Shown here: one piece after another, positions 1-6,067 of the stretch
Position numbering within the stretch: position 1 is the stretch's first letter
Layout: every line of letters begins with the position of its first letter
Assembly (NCBI GenBank): GCA_002352055.1
Contig: DEHS01000013.1
Coordinates: 10,215 to 16,473 of the forward strand
Direction of reading: 5' to 3'
Length of the DNA: 6,259 bases
Source: Legionellaceae bacterium UBA2794
GTDB taxonomy: Bacteria > Pseudomonadota > Gammaproteobacteria > Legionellales > Legionellaceae
Program-made: the position numbers and the translations under genes
Notes under the pieces: generated by a model
The model's database searches: none
The model's input: the letters and a program-made list of their open reading frames with translations, nothing else
Told to the model about the DNA's origin: nothing

Positions 1-2565
1 GGCGAAGGCAGGAGTATCTGCACGCAGTTTGGTATTTAATGTTCCTAGATTTTTAAAGTTCTGAATCCAATAATAGATGCTGGGTTTGGATTCACCAGGA
101 TCAGGGGTATTGTTCTGAGTATCAAAATACTGGGTATAATATTGCAGCGCTTTCGTTGGATCCCCAAGCGCCAGATATTTTAATAATGTACCGCAATAAG
201 CTGAATTTGTTGCATCTCCTGAACAAGGATTTTTAGCATCCTGAACATAATTGCGATTCACAAAATCAGGATTTGAACCCAGATAAAGCGATCCGGCACT
301 AATGGGCAAAGTATTAGAGGCTATACCTTGATAATAACAGGGTTGAGCCGCGCAGAAATAGGTTGAGCGGTCAAGCTTGCCACCCCAGACATTCCCGACT
401 GTGAGATAGGTTTGTCCGGTACCTGTATTAGACCATCCTGTTGGAAATACGCCTGAATCCGGATTTTGATTGAAGTGGTAATGATTTAATCCTTGTTCTT
501 CAGTGGTGTAAAGATAAGTACCGGCATCCACTAATGATTGTGAGGTAGTATCATCCCCTTCAAATGTAACTCCTTCAGTGTTCAGCCCCCATAAAATTAC
601 TGCTTGAGCCAAGTTCATAAACTCCGCACTGTCTTCCTCATTAATGTTATCCAGACTGTATGGCATTCCTAACGCAGAAGAGATGGCACTGTAGGGATCA
701 AAACCACGAAAGTGAGGCAACGTTACCGCATCATTACTGGCCTGGCTTTCAAATTTATAATTCCACACATCACGAATAATCAAGTTCACCATACCGCCAT
801 ATTGCTGGGCCCAGGTTTTATCAAATTGAGCAATTGTTGCTGCTCCATCTATAATATAGCCCCAATGAAACGCATGGTCGGTGAGGGTAGTAGCAGTAAA
901 GAAGCCACTGGGAAATCCCATCATGGTATGCCAGTCATCATTGTAGGTAAAAAACCAAGCCCCTTCAGAACGTGGGCAATCAGCAGCACCACCCGGACAG
1001 GTCGAGGTATAGTTTAAACCCGTTAGAAAACTGGTTACTTGCGCTTTTAGATTCTTTAATAAATCATCACGGATTTTTTGATATTTGGTATTTGGATTTG
1101 TTGCAGATCCCGTTAGTACATGGGCAATTTTTATAAGCTGGGCTTCACGGCTTAACAGTTTTCCTGTGGCGTAAGTATCAGTCCAGGGATTAGAGGCATC
1201 CAATTGCGCGGTTGCTGGAACGCTAAATGAATAATTCCCCAGTTTATCAAGCTCCGTTTGACTTAAACCGTTAGGTAGGGCTGGCAGCACGCCATTAAAT
1301 GGAACCTCAGTCCTGAATGAGGCTGTATTGTCTGCGGACGTAGTTGCCGCGTATAAATGCATGGTTCCTTTTAGTGTTTTAACAGTTCCCGCATCACTGG
1401 CACACTCATCTTGCATCAGACAATTTACTTTGTCAGCAGCAGGCAGGTTTTTTATTTGCCAGGGGTAAAGCATGACTAAGGGCTGTTTTTTAACAGCGGC
1501 CGGGTAAACGGTTTGGGTTATGAAATTAAAATCAGTGATTACTTTAGCACTGCTTTTGTTGTATTGATAAGTGACAGTCGTTTTATTAATAAAAGTATAC
1601 GCATAAGCCTGGAACTGGGTGCCAAGATTAGTCGCATCGGCATCACTCGTTGCTGGAATAACAGCCACTGAGAAATAAGTACCTGCATCAGCCAAATTAA
1701 TCTGGGTTGAGGGAACAACATTACCTGAACCACCTCGGTTTATTGGGGTAATTACCGCACCAGCACTGGTTTTCCATGTATTTATAGCAGCAGAAGGATT
1801 TGTAAATACCGCATAATACCTGTAGGTCGTCTCCGTCGCATTACGCGTTTTAAATAAACTAATACCTGCAGTCTGGCTAATAAGCTTCACATCCTGAGAG
1901 TTATTAAACCTTAAAAAAGTTGTTGCCTGGTTGTTTTTCTTTTCAACAAATACAAAGGGTGAGCCCTCCACAAATGTTGCTGCAAGCAATGGCGCATTAT
2001 TATTTGCCCATTGTACTTTAACCATCCAGTCGGAATAATCAGCTACCAGAGGAGCAGTACCTGTTAAATCTCCGGTGGTTAAGGTTATATCCAGAGTATT
2101 TTCATATCCCCTGTCAACATGGACATTGTCTACTATTGGTTTTTGTAACGGGATACCCATACTGATACCAGAGTCATTTGCTCTGACTGTTAAAGGATTG
2201 GGAATGACCATCAAGGGAGACAGATAATCACTGTCTTTTATTTGGGTAGCGTTTTTATCGACAGCTAGAAAAGGTGTCCACCACAAACCGCTGGTTATTA
2301 ATTTGTTTGCCAGGCCATATTGGCTTCCCCGGAAGACTGATTTTAGGGTGGAGTAATTATTTATGAGAGGGTAACCGGCATCTTTGGAGACGCGGGAAGG
2401 ATATTGTTGCGCTAATTTACTGATTTGGCTTTGATCATAATACATCCCTTGTCCCAATTGTGTTGCTGCGTGGCTTAAATCGCTATAAGCCAAAGGCGTC
2501 AAAAAACCTATTGATATTAAAAGATGGGACATTATTTTATTGAATTTAATATTATTCCTATACAT
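1..2565 (-). CDS. Secreted GH81 endo-1,3-beta-glucanase (3' end beyond window)
   Basis: Reading from ATG at 2565, the frame is open for 855 codons to position 1, so the C-terminus is missing. A good ribosome binding site (AAGGAGAG, 2578-2571) lies 5 nt before the ATG. Residues 1-33 look like a signal peptide: basic N-region, hydrophobic LLISIGFLTPLA, and likely cleavage after SHA (31-33). The family call rests on the C-terminal half. DHAFHWGY starting at Asp563 matches the GH81 N-D-H-x-x-H-x-G-Y motif carrying the proposed acid. Glu644 and Glu648 match the Glu-x3-Glu pair, and their roughly 80-residue distance from the Asp fits characterised members. GH81 enzymes hydrolyse internal beta-1,3-glucosidic bonds by inversion. 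All eight visible cysteines form close pairs (382/388, 523/530, 738/743, 781/791), which suits an exported disulfide-bonded protein. Likely substrates are fungal, algal or protist glucans; type II secretion is plausible but not shown. The gene stands alone and is divergent from the exporter remnant. Confidence 0.88.
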   Translation of the reverse strand, partial: MYRNNIKFNKIMSHLLISIGFLTPLAYSDLSHAATQLGQGMYYDQSQISKLAQQYPSRVSKDAGYPLINNYSTLKSVFRGSQYGLANKLITSGLWWTPFLAVDKNATQIKDSDYLSPLMVIPNPLTVRANDSGISMGIPLQKPIVDNVHVDRGYENTLDITLTTGDLTGTAPLVADYSDWMVKVQWANNNAPLLAATFVEGSPFVFVEKKNNQATTFLRFNNSQDVKLISQTAGISLFKTRNATETTYRYYAVFTNPSAAINTWKTSAGAVITPINRGGSGNVVPSTQINLADAGTYFSVAVIPATSDADATNLGTQFQAYAYTFINKTTVTYQYNKSSAKVITDFNFITQTVYPAAVKKQPLVMLYPWQIKNLPAADKVNCLMQDECASDAGTVKTLKGTMHLYAATTSADNTASFRTEVPFNGVLPALPNGLSQTELDKLGNYSFSVPATAQLDASNPWTDTYATGKLLSREAQLIKIAHVLTGSATNPNTKYQKIRDDLLKNLKAQVTSFLTGLNYTSTCPGGAADCPRSEGAWFFTYNDDWHTMMGFPSGFFTATTLTDHAFHWGYIIDGAATIAQFDKTWAQQYGGMVNLIIRDVWNYKFESQASNDAVTLPHFRGFDPYSAISSALGMPYSLDNINEEDSAEFMNLAQAVILWGLNTEGVTFEGDDTTSQSLVDAGTYLYTTEEQGLNHYHFNQNPDSGVFPTGWSNTGTGQTYLTVGNVWGGKLDRSTYFCAAQPCYYQGIASNTLPISAGSLYLGSNPDFVNRNYVQDAKNPCSGDATNSAYCGTLLKYLALGDPTKALQYYTQYFDTQNNTPDPGESKPSIYYWIQNFKNLGTLNTKLRADTPAFA

Positions 2566-2570
2566 TAAAT

Positions 2571-2578
2571 CTCTCCTT
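2571..2578 (-). promoter_or_regulatory. Ribosome binding site of the GH81 gene
   Basis: On the minus strand AAGGAGAG lies 5 nt before the ATG at 2565. It selects that start over the in-frame ATG at 2532 (Met12), which has no comparable site and would shorten the signal peptide N-region. Confidence 0.75.
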
Positions 2579-2594
2579 AGTCGCAAATTAGATA

Positions 2595-2617
2595 TGATTA
2601 TCAGTTGCTAATAATCA
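2595..2617. repeat. Inverted repeat in the GH81 leader
   Basis: Perfect 7-bp arms TGATTAT (2595-2601) and ATAATCA (2611-2617) flank a 9-nt centre that can add two more pairs after one mismatch. It sits 30-52 nt upstream of the glucanase ATG. It could be an operator or a weak AT-rich leader hairpin. There is no U-tract, so a terminator is unlikely. In a region this AT-rich, chance remains possible. Confidence 0.4.
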
Positions 2618-2857
2618 ATTGAGGTAGAAGAGGGATACTCTTCGTGAAGCTGTTTTTCGGTTTGACAAATAAAACGGTTGTAGATTTTAACTGGTTAAGG
2701 CAACTTTCCCGCCATAATATTATGAACACTGATTAATAATAGAAAGAAAATGTTTAAAATCAATATTAATCAATGTAAAAGTTTTCTTAAATAAATGCAA
2801 GGGAATAAATAAAGAGCACTTTTATTTTCAGAACAAAACATTGCTTAATATTTACAC

Positions 2858-2886
2858 TTAAATCGGTTGAAATCTTTGGCTATAAA
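2858..2886 (+). promoter_or_regulatory. Weak candidate promoter of the exporter/deacetylase unit
   Basis: TTAAAT (2858-2863), a 17-nt spacer and TATAAA (2881-2886) give a sigma-70-like arrangement about 50 nt upstream of the ATG at 2936. The -35 matches only half of the consensus, and AT-rich DNA gives many such hits. It is offered as the best-placed candidate. Confidence 0.25.
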
Positions 2887-2935
2887 ATACCATTTAGGTT
2901 AAAATAGTTCGGATTTTAAATAAATTGAATGAATA

Positions 2936-3823
2936 ATGCCTATTTCTCATGTGTTGCTTGCTTTATTAGTTGTTTTTGTCTGAGGGATTAATTTTATTTT
3001 TGTAAAATTAGGCCTGGATGAAATTTCACCGTTACTTCTTTGCGCGCTGAGATTCTTGTTTGCAAGCATTCCCGCGGTGTTTTTTATCAAACCTCCTGTT
3101 GTATCATTCAGAATTGTTGCTATATATGGCCTAATCATGTTTGCTTTACAGTTCTCATTAGTATTTACTGGGATGAAAGTAGGCATGACCCCAGGTATGG
3201 CCTCTTTGATCATGCAGGTGCAAGTCTTCTTTAGTATGTTTTTTGCAATTATTTTCCTCGGTGAAAAGCCCGGTTTAGGCCAAGTTTTTGGTGCGCTGGT
3301 TTCTTTTACAGGTATTGGGCTTGTTGCTTTTCATTTTGATCAAAACGTTTCACTGCCAGGCTTTCTATGTATCCTGGGAGCTGCAGCTACCTGGGGTATA
3401 GGGAATCTGATTACCAAAAAAATTAAAAGCACCAATCTTATTGCGGTAATAGCCTGGGGTAGCTTTGTTGCCTGTTTACCCATGTTTGTTCTGGCATTAA
3501 TATTTGAAGGACCAGCGAGCTTTATTGCAAGCTACCAACACATTACGATGAAGGGTATGAGCTCACTTTTTTATATTGTTTATATTTCAACCTGGGTAGG
3601 TTATGGCGTATGGAATTGGCTTTTAAGTCGTTATCCTGTCGGGGTAATAGTTCCTTTTTCATTGTTAGTGCCGGTTGTTGGCATATTAAGCTCAATTCTT
3701 GTTTTTGGTGAGCCGTTTGAACTATGGAAACTGGGTGCTGGAATTTTGGTAATTAGTGGGTTGTGCATTAATATCTTGAGCACGCGCTATTTTGCGTTCA
3801 AAATGCGCCTTAAAACTGCTTAG
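2936..3823 (+). pseudogene. eamA: EamA-like DMT-family exporter broken by TGA at codon 16
   Basis: From ATG 2936 the frame reads MPISHVLLALLVVFV, then TGA (2981-2983), then GINFIFVKLGL and onward without interruption to TAG at 3821-3823. That would be 295 residues, close to the roughly 299 of E. coli EamA (YdeD). EamA has A-L-L-V-V-V-V-W-G-L-N-F at the same place, so TGA replaces a conserved Trp (one-base TGG to TGA change). The rest keeps two EamA repeats with about ten membrane helices, including the family-like SLLVPVVG segment near residues 240-247. Working relatives export cysteine/O-acetylserine pathway metabolites through the inner membrane. The longest fragment after the stop begins at TTG 3056, has no evident ribosome binding site and lacks helix 1, so it is unlikely to be functional. 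No clear ribosome binding site precedes 2936 either. The decay looks very recent; a sequencing error or readthrough could mimic it. The deacetylase follows 27 nt downstream and may share its transcript. Confidence 0.8.
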
Positions 3824-3836
3824 ATTTAGCAATCTC

Positions 3837-3845
3837 AGGAGGGAG
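3837..3845 (+). promoter_or_regulatory. Strong ribosome binding site of the deacetylase
   Basis: AGGAGGGAG begins 13 nt after the exporter stop codon. The AGGAGG core ends 8 nt before GTG at 3851 and 5 nt before TTG at 3848. The spacing favours GTG 3851 and gives the deacetylase its own translation start, independent of the disrupted upstream gene. Confidence 0.7.
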
Positions 3846-3850
3846 AATTG

Positions 3851-4693
3851 GTGAATGAAAAAACCATTGAGCTATGTGCTGATGATTTTGGCTTAAATCC
3901 TGCCGTGTGCAGAGGGATTTTGCAGTTGGTGGAACAGCAACGCCTGTCTGCTGTAAGCTGTATGATGAATAGCCCGTCCATAAAGTTATTTGCTCCTAAA
4001 CTACGTCCATTTCAAAACACAGTTCAGATTGGGCTCCATTTTAATTTAACTGAAGGGCATTTCTTAACCTATCCACAAAAAAAATGTTTCACACTTAATG
4101 AGCTCTTATTTAAAAGCCACCTTCGATTGCTTAATGCATCCTTTATAGCGAACGAATTTAAGGCTCAATTAACTCAATTTATGGATTTATTCGGTAAAAA
4201 ACCTGATTTTATTGATGGGCATCAGCACGTTCATCAATTTCCAATGATTAAGAACGTTCTTCTGGACTTATATGAAGAACATTTTAAAGGATCTAAAATA
4301 TCTGTGAGATCCACAACCCCAGCACTGTCTCCTGCTCGATATCAGTTGAAAGCACAGATTTTAGCTTTAACCGGAGGTCAACGTTTAAAGCTTAAACTAT
4401 CTGAACGAAATATCAGTCATAACCCTCATTTTTCTGGTATTTATGATTTTAAACAGTGCACTGATTACCGGAGTTTGTTTCGTGATTGGTTAAGCCTTGC
4501 CTTACCCGACACTTTGATTATGTGCCATCCTGGTGAATTTGAACCAAATAGTGATGATGCGATCGCACAAACACGACATGTGGAGCTTGCTTATTTTTCC
4601 AGTAACGAATTTGTAGCGGATTGTAAGGAATATCAGATTAACTTAGCGACAGGCCCAGCATCGAGAGAGAATAAAGGTATAAATTGCCACTAG
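3851..4693 (+). CDS. YdjC/ChbG/HpnK-family carbohydrate deacetylase
   Basis: The 280-residue protein (GTG start) is full length for the YdjC family of metal-dependent deacetylases, which remove N-acetyl groups from amino sugars. Family landmarks are present in order: CADDFG with Asp11/Asp12 near the N-terminus, GLHFNLTEG with His63, DGHQHVH with Asp122, His124 and His128, and CHPGEF with His226. The Asp and the two His positions correspond to the metal site known in this family. No signal peptide or membrane helix is visible, so it should act in the cytoplasm. TTG at 3848 would add one residue; GTG is better spaced from AGGAGG. Next to a GT2 glycosyltransferase and a GtrA-like protein, a lipid-linked amino sugar (as for Francisella NaxD) is a more likely substrate than chitooligosaccharides, but this is inference from context. 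The last 51 bp overlap the end of the convergent gtrA-like gene. An A8 run lies at 4077-4084. Confidence 0.88.
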   Translation: MNEKTIELCADDFGLNPAVCRGILQLVEQQRLSAVSCMMNSPSIKLFAPKLRPFQNTVQIGLHFNLTEGHFLTYPQKKCFTLNELLFKSHLRLLNASFIANEFKAQLTQFMDLFGKKPDFIDGHQHVHQFPMIKNVLLDLYEEHFKGSKISVRSTTPALSPARYQLKAQILALTGGQRLKLKLSERNISHNPHFSGIYDFKQCTDYRSLFRDWLSLALPDTLIMCHPGEFEPNSDDAIAQTRHVELAYFSSNEFVADCKEYQINLATGPASRENKGINCH

Positions 4694-5032
4694 ACCTAAA
4701 ACGCAAAATAAAGCAAGCAGATAGTTAATGGCGATAAACCGCAGGAATATAAAATAAAGTACCTCATTAAGTAGCCCTGCCGATCCAGAAACCATAAAAA
4801 AATGCGGTAAGCTTAATTTTTTTTCATTAGGTAGTTTGGAAAAAGTTAAATATTTGTGTCCGAGGTAACTAAAATTAAAAGCGATAAAAAATGCAAACAC
4901 ATTTCCTATTAACGGTCGTACATCCATAAAATCGGTTAAAATAAATACGATTCCCAAATGCAAACTGGCAGCAAAAATACCAATAATAAAAAAATAGAAC
5001 ATTTGGTAGTTGATTTTAGAGGACGCTATCAT
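4643..5032 (-). CDS. GtrA-like four-helix membrane protein
   Basis: The 129-residue protein has four hydrophobic segments (about 11-33, 41-58, 76-98 and 103-124) in the usual GtrA layout. GtrA hallmarks are FSYLGHKYLTF (54-64) between helices 2 and 3, an N-E pair at 89-90 opening the end of helix 3, and TFILSRCW near the C-terminus, matching the family's F-L-L-S-R-F-W ending. GtrA proteins are thought to help translocate undecaprenyl-phosphate-linked sugars across the inner membrane with a partner glycosyltransferase. I chose ATG 5032 because GAGGA (5048-5044) precedes it by 11 nt. ATG 5050 or TTG 5053 would add 6-7 residues but lacks a ribosome binding site. The start overlaps the end of the glycosyltransferase gene by 17 nt, pointing to coupled translation. 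The stop lies inside the convergent deacetylase gene. A run of eight A on the coding strand (4817-4824) encodes Lys-Lys at 71-72. Confidence 0.82.
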   Translation of the reverse strand: MIASSKINYQMFYFFIIGIFAASLHLGIVFILTDFMDVRPLIGNVFAFFIAFNFSYLGHKYLTFSKLPNEKKLSLPHFFMVSGSAGLLNEVLYFIFLRFIAINYLLALFCVLGLVAIYTFILSRCWACR

Positions 5033-5975
5033 CAAAACTGTTTTCCTCATCAATAATGTAATGGGGCCGTTGCTTCACCTCATCAAAAATACGGCCTATA
5101 TATTCCCCAACCATTCCAATTGCCAGCAATTGCAAGCCACCAAAAAAAGTGATTGTAGTTACTATCGTTGCCCAACCAGGGGTTTGAATTCCCCAAATCA
5201 AGGTACTTAATATAATCCAAATGGCATATAAAATAGAGATGCCGGCAACCCCTACACCTCCTAAAGCAATCATCCGAAGTGGAAAAGAGGTAAATGAAGT
5301 AATTCCGGTTATTGCTAAATTCATTAAGGAATGGAAACTCCATTGAGATGTGCCAGACTTGCGTGGCTGCACCTCGAAAGGAATGGCTGTTTGCTTGAAA
5401 CCTACCCAACAATATAGGCCTTTCATAAAACGATTACGCTCAGGAAGATTTTGCAAGGCATTTACTATTTTTCTATCCAGTAAGCGAAAGTCTCCCGCAT
5501 TGGCAGGAATATTAATTTCATTAATTTTAGAGGTAATTTGATAAAATATTTTAGCCAGATTACGTTTGAGCCATGATTCACCAACACGATTCTGTCTGAC
5601 TGCATACACCATATCATTACCCTCTTCCCACTTGGCAATAAATTGAGGTATTAGTTCCAGTGGATGCTGGAAGTCAGCGTCTAATAAAATAACAGCATCG
5701 CCACGAGCATGATCCAGCCCGGCGCTCAAAGCACGTTCTTTACCAAAATTTCGGCTAAATCGAATAACACAAAGTTTAAAGCGTCCTCTTAGCTTTTCAA
5801 TTATCTGTGGTGTTGTATCATAACTTCCATCATCGATAAGAAGTATTTCATAGGGATAAGGTAATGAGTTTAATGTTTTGTCCAAAGCCTCTACAAAATC
5901 TGCGATATGAGTACCCTCATTATATATCGGAACCACGCAGGTAATAAGTTTGGTATATTCGGGGCTTTTTGACAT
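5016..5975 (-). CDS. GT2 glycosyltransferase, GtrB/ArnC/DPM1 type (polyprenyl-phosphate sugar synthase)
   Basis: This 319-residue protein is complete and of typical length for the group. The GT-A domain shows VPIYNE (15-20), LIDDGS (46-51), FSRNFGKE (73-80), the metal/nucleotide-binding DAD of LDADFQHP (Asp99, Asp101), GDFRLLDR (161-168), the N-R-F-x-K-G-L segment (181-187) and R-K-S-G-T-S-Q (205-211). Two membrane helices follow (about 232-260 and 268-293), and the tail GEYIGRIFDEVKQRPHYII is characteristic. Such enzymes transfer a sugar from a nucleotide donor to undecaprenyl phosphate at the cytoplasmic face of the inner membrane. The sugar cannot be read from the sequence; ArnC, GtrB and FlmF2 are related possibilities. 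The overlapping GtrA-like gene is the expected partner. ATG 5975 has a modest AAGAGA a few bases upstream and leaves the usual short N-terminus before the GT2 fold. Confidence 0.9.
   Translation of the reverse strand: MSKSPEYTKLITCVVPIYNEGTHIADFVEALDKTLNSLPYPYEILLIDDGSYDTTPQIIEKLRGRFKLCVIRFSRNFGKERALSAGLDHARGDAVILLDADFQHPLELIPQFIAKWEEGNDMVYAVRQNRVGESWLKRNLAKIFYQITSKINEINIPANAGDFRLLDRKIVNALQNLPERNRFMKGLYCWVGFKQTAIPFEVQPRKSGTSQWSFHSLMNLAITGITSFTSFPLRMIALGGVGVAGISILYAIWIILSTLIWGIQTPGWATIVTTITFFGGLQLLAIGMVGEYIGRIFDEVKQRPHYIIDEENSFDDSVL
5044..5048 (-). promoter_or_regulatory. Ribosome binding site for the gtrA-like gene
   Basis: GAGGA on the minus strand, within the last codons of the glycosyltransferase gene, precedes ATG 5032 by 11 nt. 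It decides the start choice against ATG 5050, which has no such motif. The spacing is slightly long. Confidence 0.45.
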
Positions 5976-6008
5976 GGTTCTCTTAAAACTAAGGATGTAA
6001 AGTGAGCT

Positions 6009-6037
6009 ATTTTACCCCCATCAGAGTCAGCAGTCTA
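6009..6037 (-). promoter_or_regulatory. Candidate sigma-70 promoter of the glycosyltransferase/gtrA pair
   Basis: On the minus strand TAGACT (6037-6032, four of six matches to TTGACA) is followed by a 17-nt spacer and TAAAAT (6014-6009, five of six matches to TATAAT). Transcription would begin near 6002, giving a leader of about 27 nt before ATG 5975. The position, just downstream of the preceding gene's stop, is sensible. It has not been scored computationally. Confidence 0.5.
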
Positions 6038-6067
6038 TGTGTGTTACTATTCATAAATTAAAATGAA

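Larger units (their letters stand above)
2566..2935. other. Divergent intergenic region, no gene seen
   Basis: These 370 bp lie between the divergent glucanase and exporter genes and must hold both promoters. The stretch is strongly AT-rich with stops in all frames, and I find no credible small gene, tRNA or rRNA. Visible motifs are the glucanase ribosome binding site, the inverted repeat 2595-2617, a perfect -35-like TTGACA at 2662-2667 (plus strand) without a good -10, a 12-bp palindrome CATAATATTATG at 2713-2724, and CTTAATATT at 2844-2852. I could not assign a convincing glucanase promoter. Confidence 0.6.

Noticed and set aside
712..1017. Plus-strand open frame of 101 codons
   Set aside because: It lies antisense inside the continuous, recognisable GH81 coding frame and its translation has no sensible domain character.
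1539..1733. Minus-strand open frame of 64 codons in another frame
   Set aside because: It is an out-of-frame shadow of the GH81 gene.
2713..2724. 12-bp perfect palindrome CATAATATTATG
   Set aside because: It is made almost only of A and T in very AT-rich DNA, with no linked promoter geometry; probably chance.
2981..2983. TGA read as Trp (alternative code) or selenocysteine
   Set aside because: All other Trp codons I read in this window are TGG and no other internal TGA is needed, so code reassignment is unsupported. The family has Trp, not Cys/Sec, at this site, and I saw no SECIS-like hairpin just downstream.
2947..3234. Short frames on both strands over the start of the exporter gene
   Set aside because: They are shadows of the EamA frame, which matches the family throughout the same DNA.
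5083..5541. Frames overlapping the glycosyltransferase on both strands
   Set aside because: The GT2 frame accounts for all conserved motifs here; the alternatives show none.
6050..6067. Inverted repeat TTCAT...ATGAA as a terminator of the right-edge gene
   Set aside because: It has only a 5-bp AT-rich stem with an 8-nt loop and no U-tract, so it is too weak to call.
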